A DNA stretch of 64,000 nt, from contig NC_089185.1 in assembly GCF_947507565.1 (NCBI RefSeq), positions 2,728,001 to 2,792,000 of the forward strand. The letters run 5' to 3'. The position numbers and the translations under genes are program-made. The notes beneath the pieces were generated by a model that was not told where the DNA came from, did not search any database, and worked only from the letters and a program-made list of their open reading frames with translations. Position 1 is the first letter of the stretch; the number at the start of each line of letters is the position of its first letter. This document shows, one piece after another, positions 50,376-59,421 of this stretch. The DNA is from Oscarella lobularis. Lineage: Eukaryota > Porifera > Homoscleromorpha > Homosclerophorida > Oscarellidae.

Positions 50376-50907
50376 ACGACTCAAGAGTAGTACAACAGCG
50401 GAACATACATTGAAGGTCTCAAATGGCAAAACATGTTCAAGACGAATGATTCCCAATCAACGAACAAACCTTACTTGCTATCCAGGCGAACGGTATTCCT
50501 AACCATCCAAAATACGCCACACTCCCGAAAGTGAGAAACTTTGTTACGGTTCTCGCCTGTGAAGACGTTTTCTTTCCAGTTTTGCACAAATTGACGAAAT
50601 GCTCGCAGTTGTTTTCCATGGCGTCGTAGGCGGGATATCTTTCGGAATCCCTCAGATGCCTCAAAGCCTCCTCGACGACTTGTTCTCGAGACCGGCATGA
50701 AGAGTCGTAAGGGACAATCGTAATGGGTCTTCCCAAAGCGAATTGCGCGATTGTATCCGAAACGATTCTTGTTCTTTTAGCCTTTGAACGGCCGGGACTA
50801 GTAAAATGGATCACTTCATCGTTACCAACGTGGATTCCGTGGTGAGTTCCGACGCCAACGTCTAGAGGAACGGTAAGATGATCTCCCTTTTCGAGCTTCG
50901 CGGCCAT
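50146..50907 (-). CDS. LRAT-domain (NlpC/P60-like) protein
   Basis: Exon 1 is 50475-50907, ATG at 50907 (MAAKLEKGDHLTVPLDVGVG). LRAT/HRASLS-type features: His in THHGIHVG (residues 22-23), VIHF (His34) and Cys101 in NNCEHFV, the His/Cys acyl-transfer set. A hydrophobic C-terminal stretch (FLTFGSVAYFGWLGIPFAWI) suggests membrane anchoring, usual for the family. These enzymes act as phospholipases or acyltransferases on membrane lipids. A donor GTAAG follows residue 144. The final exon is probably near 50146-50230; in one frame it gives a second hydrophobic stretch (LIVLLVLATAITAAA), but the exact join is unresolved. The intron carries the CA repeats. A dead copy lies at 23.5-24.1 kb. Confidence 0.8.
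50250..50373. repeat. (CA)n microsatellites in the LRAT intron
   Basis: Two tracts, about 50252-50288 and 50331-50373, separated by about 40 bases. Open frames over them are artefacts. Confidence 0.95.
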
Positions 50908-50993
50908 CTGTGTGAGTATCTACCAGCACGTGCACCATGACGTCGTTGGTTCGGGTGTAGGCGTCTCATACTCACACGACAAAAAAGAGTTCA

Positions 50994-51710
50994 TCATCGA
51001 TCTGTTGATATCCAACATTTCCATCTATAGGGAAATCTAATTCCGAATCGATACGTTAACGGGTATCTGTGTTTCAAGACGGCATCGACGTCAGACGGCA
51101 CGGACATGATTTTGCCGAGAAAGGCTTTTCGTCTGACGGGAAAAATCCATTTCGTAGGAACGGCTTCCCAGTGTCTATAGCGTTTCAGAAAGATTCCATC
51201 ACTCTTGAATCCAGAAATGAGTATAGGCTCTGAAGTTCGTTCAGAGTCGCTATTACCAGTGCTGGGAGAATAGCGAAACATATCAATACTGGCGCTTTGA
51301 TACGTCGCTGCTCCACCATTGAGAGTAATCCCCAATTCTTTAGCATCACCTTGGGAAAAATGAAGTTATTTTAACCACGTAATTATTATATTGGTTTTAG
51401 CCTGCCTTTGAGCTTTCTAACTCTATTGATGTCTTTTAGAATATATCCTATGTCGGCGTCGTGGTCCCACGGAATCAGATCTCCGTCGCGTGTAGCAGCC
51501 AATAGGGTTCCAAAGTCAAGCCAATACGTAATATTTGCCTTGTCGAATAGGTCTGTCGTTTTTACTAGGACGTAACGCAAAGCGTTTAGTTTTTCTTTAT
51601 CTGTAATGCAGTCGTCGTTGTAGCCTCCTGAGAGCTGAGGAAGGACGAAGAAGTGAAGGGGGCCAATGAGAAGAAGCGTAGTGCAGAGGCTAATTATAGC
51701 CAAGCGCCTC
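50994..51710 (-). CDS. LicD/fukutin-type protein, copy 3
   Basis: Exons about 51408-51710 and 50994-51352, with the same GC-donor intron (AAAG/GCAGGC here, a slightly weaker donor). The core motifs are unchanged (LDFGTLLAATRDGDLIPWDH). Exon 2 lacks the SDYIA-type residues present in copy 1 (FRYSPSTGNSD), and the stop has moved, so the C-terminus is WISTDR instead of WI. The N-terminal anchor is as in copy 2. A TATATATGAG string at about 51731 may be a TATA region on the minus strand. Confidence 0.8.
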
Positions 51711-52037
51711 CTAAATACGTAGCAGATTATATATATGAGAGGCGTTTATTTATTTATTATTAGTCTTCGTACAGGTCCGTCAACCCAAAATCAATTCTAA
51801 GGGCCCTATGTCTAAATAACGCTCTTAAGAGTCACGATAGCGAAGATATGGACGTTATAGCTACACTGTACGCTTTGGCGGTGGCACGTCACGGCATTTA
51901 CACCTAGTCAGATCTTACCAATGACATCTTGTCGCTAGCATTGAATGCGGGGCCTAAATACGTGTACGAGACGCTTTCCTTCGACGGACCTTGTGGTAAC
52001 GGTACTTCCCGGAAATAGAACTGCCACTGCGCATGTA
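51711..52037. repeat. LicD3 upstream block (matches 47590-47900)
   Basis: Closely follows 47590-47900, then is interrupted by the MITE at 52038. Confidence 0.8.
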
Positions 52038-52669
52038 GGGTAGAGAGCCCATAAGGGGGACACCCAACTTTGACTTCGTGCTGCAGCGGAACTACGGGGT
52101 CGATCTAAATGAAACAAAGTACATCGTACGCAGACATTATTCAGCTTCAATTTGCGACCTCCGGCTGTTTGATCTGACTTCGCGTTCGTCCAAAAACGGC
52201 CAATTAGTGATGTCACTCAGGAAAGTTGATATTAGCCCGGGCCCTAAAGGGGGACACCCGCTTTTTTTGCCAGATTTTGGTCAAATTTCTTGACGAAAGG
52301 TATGAAATACGTTCTTTCCAACTACTAGCGCTACGTTTTATTTGTAAATGCTGCAGCACCGACACTCCAATCCCCCGCGCCTAAATGTACTAAAATTGAC
52401 CACGAAAATTAAAAATTTTGAATGTTGTGCAAACATTTACTGCATCACCAAAGTGATCGATTTTTAGTTGCCACGCCCCAAAGTTTCGAATCGCCGAGGA
52501 GGTCTGACGTCGGCGAATCGGTTGATATCGAACTAGCGACGACACGAGTACAAAGCAGGGACGCCGAGGCTTCGAGTAAGTGACCAGTTGGCCTAACTCT
52601 TTTGCGTTTGCTGCGTGGGAAACACGCTGTCTCCCATTAGGGGGTGTCCCCCTTTACCGGACTCTACCC
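52038..52669. mobile_element. MITE with terminal inverted repeats and TA target duplication
   Basis: 632 bases starting GGGTAGAGAGCCC and ending with the inverted counterpart (GGACTCTACCC); a second shared block, GGGGGACACCC, lies inside each end. Flanked by TA at 52036-52037 and 52670-52671. The duplicate locus near 47900 reads GCGCATGTACCTGCAC without the element and with a single TA: a natural empty site. An internal GGGGGACACCC copy occurs at about 52249. No transposase is encoded. The TA duplication suggests a Tc1/mariner-like (or other TA-specific) source. Confidence 0.9.
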
Positions 52670-52671
52670 TA

Positions 52672-53096
52672 CCTGCACATGGGGGCTTCAAAAATTCTGT
52701 TCGAACCATGGAAATGAGACCGCATTGCAAAGTGTACCACAACCTACTGCGTTCAAAGAGTCTTAATTATTAGAGAGACGGTTCTAACTGTTGATCAGCA
52801 CCTGTTTCCAGTAGTTTTGCGTTACCTCGGGTAGTAACGAAATAAATAGAGTATACAGTAATTATCAAGTCCTTATAAAAGTTACAGGCTACGCTTTTTT
52901 TGACCAAAAAAACAGAAAATCAGAAAATCAGATCACGGTTCTAGTAGTAGTACGTCCTTTATAAAAGGTACATTCCTTTAGGCCACTTTGACTTACCACT
53001 TAATTAAATAGACTGCCCCATGTTTAAGCATCCTCAATATTTCAAGTTTTCAAGTACCAAGTCTTCAACATGTACTAACGTAATCCAATATCTCAC
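52672..53096. other. Remainder of the split block and gene B 3' flank
   Basis: 52672-52750 continues the block split by the MITE. The rest contains TTATAAAAG-type strings like those at 48345 and 54305. No gene. Confidence 0.6.
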
Positions 53097-54200
53097 TCAC
53101 TGGCGTCCTGAGCCCAAGATCAACCTCAAGAGCGCAGCACCGAGCATGCCAAACAGCACGCTAAACATAACAATGAAACTGCCATTGCCTTTACCAAATG
53201 TCGTCACTATCTGTTGACTCCCAATCAAAATTAGCCTAAAAATCGTTCAAATTAGTTTTATGATTTACGCAGCGGTGTACTGCTTTACGGTGAATTCACC
53301 GCTCTCGACGTAGCACCGTTTGCAAGAGCGGATCCCAAATCTAATCTCATTCTTCCATTCTGAAGAAAGAGTCCCCTAAAAAATCTCCATTACGACGCGC
53401 ATTCTATGCGACGCTACTGCTGCCGTACGACGAATTCAGAGCGCTTGATCTATCACCGAACACCTCGGCCAGAGATATATCACCTGTGCTTCGAATAGCC
53501 GCAGCATCACCTGTCCCACAGCACCTAAAAGTCGACGCATGCAATTATATTATAATACATTATATATAGGAGATAGTTCCCTACTTTTCTGTTCTAGCAT
53601 CACCAGTTTCTACCATATGTAGCTTATGTAACTCGTCACCGGCGGCTGCAGTGCCATCTTTATCCGTATATCTTGGAGATGCACCGCGACCACCATGGGT
53701 TAACACTTTCGGCCGTATATATAGGCCTAACACTTTTGATTCATCTGTTGATCCATCGGTGGATCCATACTGCAAAAAAAGTCAATCTACCGCTTGAAAA
53801 AAAAGAGCTGAGATAAAGTGTGCGTAACTCACGCTGAACGTCGACGGCCCGGGACCCCGTCCGGGTCCGGTCCGCTTTACACGTCTACCGGCACGGTAAA
53901 AACGACGCTTCTTCCGCTTTTTTGGTTTTCCCGAGTCGCAATGCTAAGAAAACAATTTATTCTAAGCGGTAACAAATGGATGGCTGCTGTACCTCCATCT
54001 CTCCCGTCTCTGCCTCCATCGTGACCCGAACAACATTCGGGACATCTACGCGGTTTAACCGCGCCTACTTAGGCCTATATACATATACGTCTCGGACAAT
54101 GGTCGGGATCGAGAGCTCTGGAGCATCGTCGGAACACCATAGGTAGGTCAAATGCGCGTTCACTTACTTTCTGCCGACTCCGATCGAGCCATCTCCAAAT
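53097..54200 (-). CDS. Unrecognised multi-exon membrane protein gene B
   Basis: Second copy of the gene A/C family. The last exon (53097 to about 53240) reads in one frame from its acceptor: LILIGSQQIVTTFGKG, then the membrane segment FIVMFSVLFGMLGAALLRLI, ending SGRQ. The basic exon is present (KRRRFYRAG-type, about 53840-53950), as are parts of the Ser/Pro-ending exons. The exon at 53581-53775 has diverged most (VETGDARTEK end instead of the usual Ser-Pro junction), so B may be decaying. The 5' end is unresolved near 54200. Confidence 0.42.
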
Positions 54201-54476
54201 GGATTTGTTCTAGACTACATCTATGAACGTCAACAGACGTGCGCAGTGAAAGGATTCCAGGGGATTTCATGTTGCAATACAAAACTTGTTAAATTAAAAC
54301 GACTTTATAAAAGTTACACTTCAGGCCAGTTTTTGGCCAAAAACGAACATGCGTCTGCATTACAAAATCCGATGTCCTTAGAAGACATTTATGAGCCAAT
54401 TTGACCCAACTGGCGCCTTATAAAAGGCTACATGCATAAAAGTTGTACAACATAACAAAGGGACGTAGTTGATGTT

Positions 54477-55735
54477 TCATTGGCATCCAGAGTCCAAGGT
54501 CAACTTCAAGAGCGCAGCACTGAGCAGCATGGCAAGCATTATGCCAAACAGCGCGCCAAACAGACCGACGCTCTGTTGACCTTCGATCACAATTACGGTA
54601 TTTACCCTAAAAATCGTTCAAATTATGATGATGATGTACACAGCGGTGTACTGCTGCTTTACGGAGAATTCACTGCTCTCGACGAAGCACCGCTTGCAAG
54701 AGCGGATCCCACATCTAGTGAGATCATTCCTCCTGCCGTCGTAGCCTGAGAGCTCTGGAGAAAGACTCGCCTAAAAATCCCCATTACGACGCGAATTCTA
54801 TGCGACGCCACTGCTTGCCGTACGGCGAATTCAGAACGCTTGATCGATCGCCGAACGCGCGCTTTCTAGCGTCGTCGTCGGCTGCGCTGCGAATGGCCGC
54901 GGCGTCTCCGGGGATCTTGTGCCGCCCACCGTCCCGTCTAAAAAATCTCACTATAAAAATGACTCGCGACGCATGCAATTATAGGCGTTTCCTTACGGTG
55001 AGCTGACTGTTCCAGAACCATCGCCAAATGCGGCAGACATAGAAGTTTCAGCCTTAGATGCTTCTACGTCCGCGTCGGCTGCAGTGCCCTCTTCATTGAC
55101 ATCAGTTGGACTGCTCGGAGATGCACCGCAACCACCATGAGTGCGTAGATGATCCATGCGCATGCAGTCCGCCCCGGCCTTTGCCTGGGACTGACGGCCA
55201 CTGCAGCGCATTGATCCATCCTGCAAAAGTCAATCCACCGCTTGAAAGAAAAAGAAGCTAAGATAAAGCGTGCGCAACTCACGCTGGACGTCGACGGCCC
55301 AGGGCCCGGTCCGGGTCCGGTCCGCTTCGCGTCACCGCGACTACGGGCGCGGTAAAAATGACGCTTCTTCCGCTTTTTCGGTTTGCCCGAGTCGCAAGGC
55401 TGAGAAAACAATGTATTCTAAGCTGCAACAAATGGATGGCTGCTGTACCTGCTGTACCTCCATCGCTGACCCGAACAATATTCGGGACATAGGCCTATAG
55501 ATACGCGAGCTGCGCAGTGAGCACACCTCCCACTCTCTTGACAAAAATAGCGATTCCTACGGCGTATGGTTCCGCGATTCCTCGGACAACGGTCGGGAGA
55601 GCGCTGGAGCATCGTCGGCACACCGTAGGTAGGTCAAATAGGTCAAATACGCTTTCACTTACGGCGCTAGCGGGAACGCGACGATTTCTGCCGACTCCGA
55701 GTCATCTCCAGATGCCTTTTTTAGTCTCGCCTATC
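54477..55735 (-). CDS. Unrecognised multi-exon membrane protein gene C
   Basis: Best-preserved copy. Exons on the minus strand, right to left: about 55670-55720 (GDDSESAEIVAFPLA, ending cc/gtaag); a basic exon, about 55284-55401 (CDSGKPKKRKKRHFYRARSR); about 55000-55223 (DGSMRCSGRQSQAKAG to MSAAFGDGSGTVSS); about 54827-54939 (RDGGRHKIPGDAAAIRSA to FGDRSSVLNS); about 54670-54770 (VFLQSSQATTAGGM to GASSRAVNS); and a last exon to 54477 with the membrane segment SVGLFGALFGIMLAMLLSAA. Introns are 45-65 bases, GT-AG, phase 2 for most, each donor side ending in the first two bases of a Pro codon. No signal peptide or start identified. Function unknown; the repeated-exon design resembles low-complexity, mucin-like surface proteins. 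Confidence 0.5.
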
Positions 55736-56020
55736 TTATCAGTGATAGAATTCTTTCTAATGCGTGACTCGATCCGATCGGAGCAGTCCTCGGTGAAAAC
55801 GCAAGGCATATTTCTTTATGCTGACTTTCTCATCTTATAATGATCTTTTCAGGTTTCGTTTTCATTTGGGACATTTCTGTAAGGCTTCTGAGCGCTCTGT
55901 CACAAGCAACCCAATACGTAAAAGTGTATTGCTTTATAGTTAAATAATAACGCCATCTAAACTAATAATTTAGAAATGCCAGACGGAATTCACTGAATAA
56001 ATCCTTCACAACTCAGTCTA

Positions 56021-56644
56021 TCAGCCATTCATGGCTAGTGGAGCTTCACCCCACGATATCCAACTGTGGTAGCTTGGCACACTTTCGAACGTCAAATTTT
56101 GAAAACCATCGCCAACTTTCGGGTAAGCCAAAAATTGAGGAGGAGGCACGTCGGCGGGCTCCGATTGATCATCGCTTTCCGCATACTTGATCCTCTCATC
56201 ATTAGCACTTTCAAACTCGTCAGGATTCACGAACCTATAAACGAATTTCTTCCCGGCGACCTTCCTCAGAATATTCTTCTTGTAGTAGTAGCGCAGAGCG
56301 CGACTCATTTTCTCGTACGTCATGTTGGCCCGGTTACGCCGTTTCCCCCACTCCCTGGCCGCGCCCTGGTGATCCCGTAATTTGAACTCGGTACCGTTGC
56401 CCGTCCAGGCGATGATGTTTCCATAGCGATATTTGTCATTGAGCATCTCTAGGAGGAACTTCCAGAGGGGTTGCGTGCTAAACGGTACTGAAACGAGAGA
56501 TTAGGGTCCTATATATAGTTAGGCGTTTATAAGGCAAGTCCGCCCGCCCGCCCGTCTGCGTGCTAGGGATATTGAAAGTTTCAATTTACGAGGATGAGAG
56601 TTGGCTTCGTCCGGTTTCTTCCCTTTGATTCTTCCTCCGTCCAT
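56021..56644 (-). CDS. ETS-domain transcription factor (small)
   Basis: Two exons: 56590-56644 (start at 56644, [18 protein letters not shown]) and 56021-56487, giving 173 residues. The ETS domain covers about residues 24-106: [20 protein letters not shown], then W in [25 protein letters not shown], then the recognition helix [19 protein letters not shown] with both DNA-contact arginine positions preserved (MSRALRYYY), then KKFVYRFV. A short acidic, Pro-rich tail follows, ending PLAMNG. There is no Pointed/SAM domain, so it is a minimal ETS protein. It binds GGAA/T cores by family knowledge; the CLP promoters carry such cores, but that link is only suggestive. The subfamily is uncertain. Confidence 0.93.
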
Positions 56645-57403
56645 ATTTCAAAGTTTGACGTTCTTTTGAGACTGATCTAAGACGGGAGGGGAGGACTCAG
56701 TTGAGTAAGTGAATGAGTGGGTGATGACTCAGTGACTAGGTGCGCGTGGCACTTTGTTATGAGTTCTCGTGTCTCAGCTGATCTTTCGTATCCTCTCATA
56801 CATGTATATACAGTACGTACCTTTGATATATGTTTGAGGCACTACTTCGTCAGGAAGACTGTCGTTAGCCAGTTCTGACGGGCGTACTTAGAAGGCAAAT
56901 GTAGAACGATTTTCCTGGCTGCGCTTAAAGTACGGATTGGGGATCACGAATGTTGTCCCTCCATTTATCAACGGAACTGGCAACGGAAGATGGGCGTGGT
57001 TCAGGGTCTTCCCCTTTGTAGATGAACGGGCCTTGCGGTCAGGGAATGACTCTTACCTCGTGGCTGTCGCATGGATCGTTGCATGAGAGCGTGCCGTTAC
57101 TTAGTCGTTTGTAGAAAACGTCTCCGGTGAGATCCTACTGAACGAATTATACATAGGATATTAAAAATTCATCAGGGTGCGGTATTATCGTAGCTTCGCC
57201 CTTTAGCCGACCCTACCGCCTAGGGTAAGATATGTTCACGTTTCTAATTATTTTTGCCTGGAGCATTTCGCGCGCGAAAACTAGCTGGTTGGCAAGCATC
57301 CGGGCTGTGTGAAGAAAAGCACGTCGAGCTCTTCGTGTCCCTGTCGAAACGCATGTAAGTGTTCGTTGCACTCTCTTACGTCTAACGTCGTTTTTTTCCT
57401 AAG
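56645..57403. other. Intergenic between the ETS gene and a possible plus-strand gene
   Basis: ETS promoter region. A possible first exon ends at 57354 (GCAT/GTAAGT) without an ATG in frame. Nothing else recognised. Confidence 0.4.
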
Positions 57404-57810
57404 AGATTACCAGTTCGCAGCGACACCGGCGCCCCTCGCGAGGACTCGCACGCAACCGAGCGCTACATGCACTATAGAGCGCTTCCTCTCATCGGACAGT
57501 TTGCCCCGCCTTTCCGGACAACGTACGGTCTCGTGAAAAAAGGAAGGGACCCCCCAGAAGGAACGCTGCCTGTAACAAGAACGATACTCAAGGTTTGTCT
57601 TGCATCCTTTTGGAGGGGAGGGGATCTTTGTCGCGTGCTGGAATTTTAATCGAGGGCGAGTGAGGGCTTTTAGTGTGCTTGTATATATTCAGCTAATGAT
57701 CTGGTCAACGAATTTACCAAATTAGCAATTATTGATTCAAACCGTTTTGCTTTCAGTTGACTTCTGAGGGGTTCTTGTTACGTCCAATTGGAAGATTTTG
57801 TCCAGTTTGA
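57404..57810 (+). CDS. Possible small two-exon gene, unrecognised
   Basis: Exons 57404-57592 and 57757-57810 join in frame across a GT-AG intron. From the first ATG (57467) the product is about 59 residues (MHYRALPLIGQFAPPFRTTY, ending IGRFCPV). The upstream exon ending 57354 would add residues in phase but has no start. Basic and proline-rich, with no domain recognised; it might be a small mitochondrial-type protein. Support is only splice signals and reading frame. Confidence 0.25.
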
Positions 57811-57982
57811 AAGGTTAGAGGAATTGTGTGTAAAAATGCGTTATCTTACAAACCTTCTCGATTGTAGCGTCAGATGGGAAGTGATGACCTCTGAAAATAG
57901 AAAGCTTTTAGACTGTGCTTCTCTTTTATATTATTAATCTTTTAGAAAAAGACATTGTATTGTTGTTTTTATTTTGTTTTTA
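57811..57982. other. Intergenic
   Basis: AT-rich, nothing recognised. Confidence 0.4.
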
Positions 57983-58327
57983 GCAGTTCAGGTCCTGAGC
58001 ATGACCTACTCTCTCATAAACTGCTCTTCCGGGTCCTGAGCATGACCCACCTCATAAAACTGCTCCTATGGGTCCTGAGCAAGACCTCATAAACTGCTCC
58101 GGGTCCTGAGCAAGACCCGTCACGAAAAAACTGCTCAATATGTAAAGGCAGAGGACAGATACTTTATTTAATAAAATGAAAAAAATTGCACAGAGTCTAC
58201 CGTCTCATGCGCGGGCAGTTTTTGATAGGGGTCATGCCCAGGACCCCAGGCAGTTTTTTTGATAGGGTCGTGCCCAGGACCCATGAGAGGCAGTTTTTCT
58301 ATGAAGGGGTCTTGCCCAGGACCCCAA
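57983..58327. repeat. Inverted pair of short tandem arrays
   Basis: Left array 57983-58136: four units of about 35-40 bases built on GGGTCCTGAGCATGACCC and ATAAACTGCTC. Right array 58214-58327: three units in the opposite orientation, GCAGTTTTTGATAG then GGGTCATGCCCAGGACCC. The spacer (58137-58213) is AT-rich and includes AATAAA. Each core is itself an imperfect palindrome. Together they could fold into a long branched hairpin. Possibly a foldback element or expressed hairpin RNA. Confidence 0.85.
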
Positions 58328-58419
58328 AGCCCTAGAAGAAAACCTTGAGCAAAAATAGGAGCAGTACATACGTATACCTATGACATGCTAATTGCATATC
58401 CCCAACGTCAATCGCAGGA

Positions 58420-58860
58420 GTAGAAAATATTGCATGCGTTAGTCTCTTTTGCTATGGATCCTTGACTCCTGGATGAACTGACTTTGCCTTCTCTCTCGAA
58501 GCTTCTTTGCATTGCTTCTGGCTCACAGCACAGCATCTCCCTAGCCAAAAAAATAAAAAAGACAGTTAAGGTTATGCCAGAGCTTTCTAAGCAGAATGTC
58601 AAAAGTACTTTTGACTTCAATTGCGGCTTTGTCTCAAACGCAAACTTCCACAGCTTGCAGGAGCTTTTCTACACCTTTTCTTACGTATCTGATCAGTGCT
58701 AGAGAAAGAATAAGTCTAGTCCCTGAGGCTTCTTCATTAGGATAAATAGTAGCATCAGTGGGATTCATAATTAGCGATAGATTTGCGATGAGTCTTTCTA
58801 TCACGATCCCTCCTGTACGCGAAGCCGAGGGGCCCATACTAGGACACGCTATTGGCACTC
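58420..58860 (-). other. Possible exons of an unrecognised minus-strand gene
   Basis: A frame at 58695-58858 encodes a partly hydrophobic stretch (MGPSASRTGGIVIERLIANL, then LILSLALIRY) ending at a GTAAG donor. A second frame near 58445-58545 follows a good polypyrimidine/TAG acceptor (ends NACNIFYSCD). Start and partners are missing. May be a gene fragment. Confidence 0.2.
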
Positions 58861-59421
58861 AGGCAAAAAAGGGTCGCGCTTTATACACTATCTCATTCTG
58901 CAAGTAGCTACGCGAAGGCTGACGGTTGAGGTTATCGTTCTCAACGCGTGCTTACCAAGGCTCCTCGACTTTCGCCCACGACGTTTCACGCGACGACGAT
59001 CACTGAGAATGTGCCCGGCGAGTGTAGAAGAGCGCTGGAACATCGATAAAGCCTGTAAGGATCAGTCGCGAGCTTCCGTAGATCCGTGAGAATGAGTTGG
59101 TCTTCTTGCGGGGTCCCGCCTTGACGACAGGCTGTGTACTTGGACGCTTGGCAGCATGAAACGTTGTTTCGAGCATTCGCACGAGGCAAGATCTCTACGA
59201 ATCCAGGGCTACGAATCCAAGATCACTGGTAAAGCGCGTTAACGTTGGAAAACCACATGCAAACTGGCATGCAAACTAGCAAACTCATACAAACAAACAT
59301 CTACAATACAGTACTACTGGTAGTTAGTTCAGCAATAAATCAGGGCTACAACAAACATTTTGTAAAAATAGCTCAAAAGTTAATACTAGAAGTAGAAGAA
59401 AAGAACTGATGAGGTGAGAGA
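58861..59421. other. Intergenic
   Basis: 3' flank of the PARP14-like gene plus sequence I cannot assign. Confidence 0.4.

Noticed and set aside
50141-50456. Open frames rich in Cys-Val
   Set aside because: Translation of the CA repeats in the LRAT intron; only the extreme 3' end may be exon.
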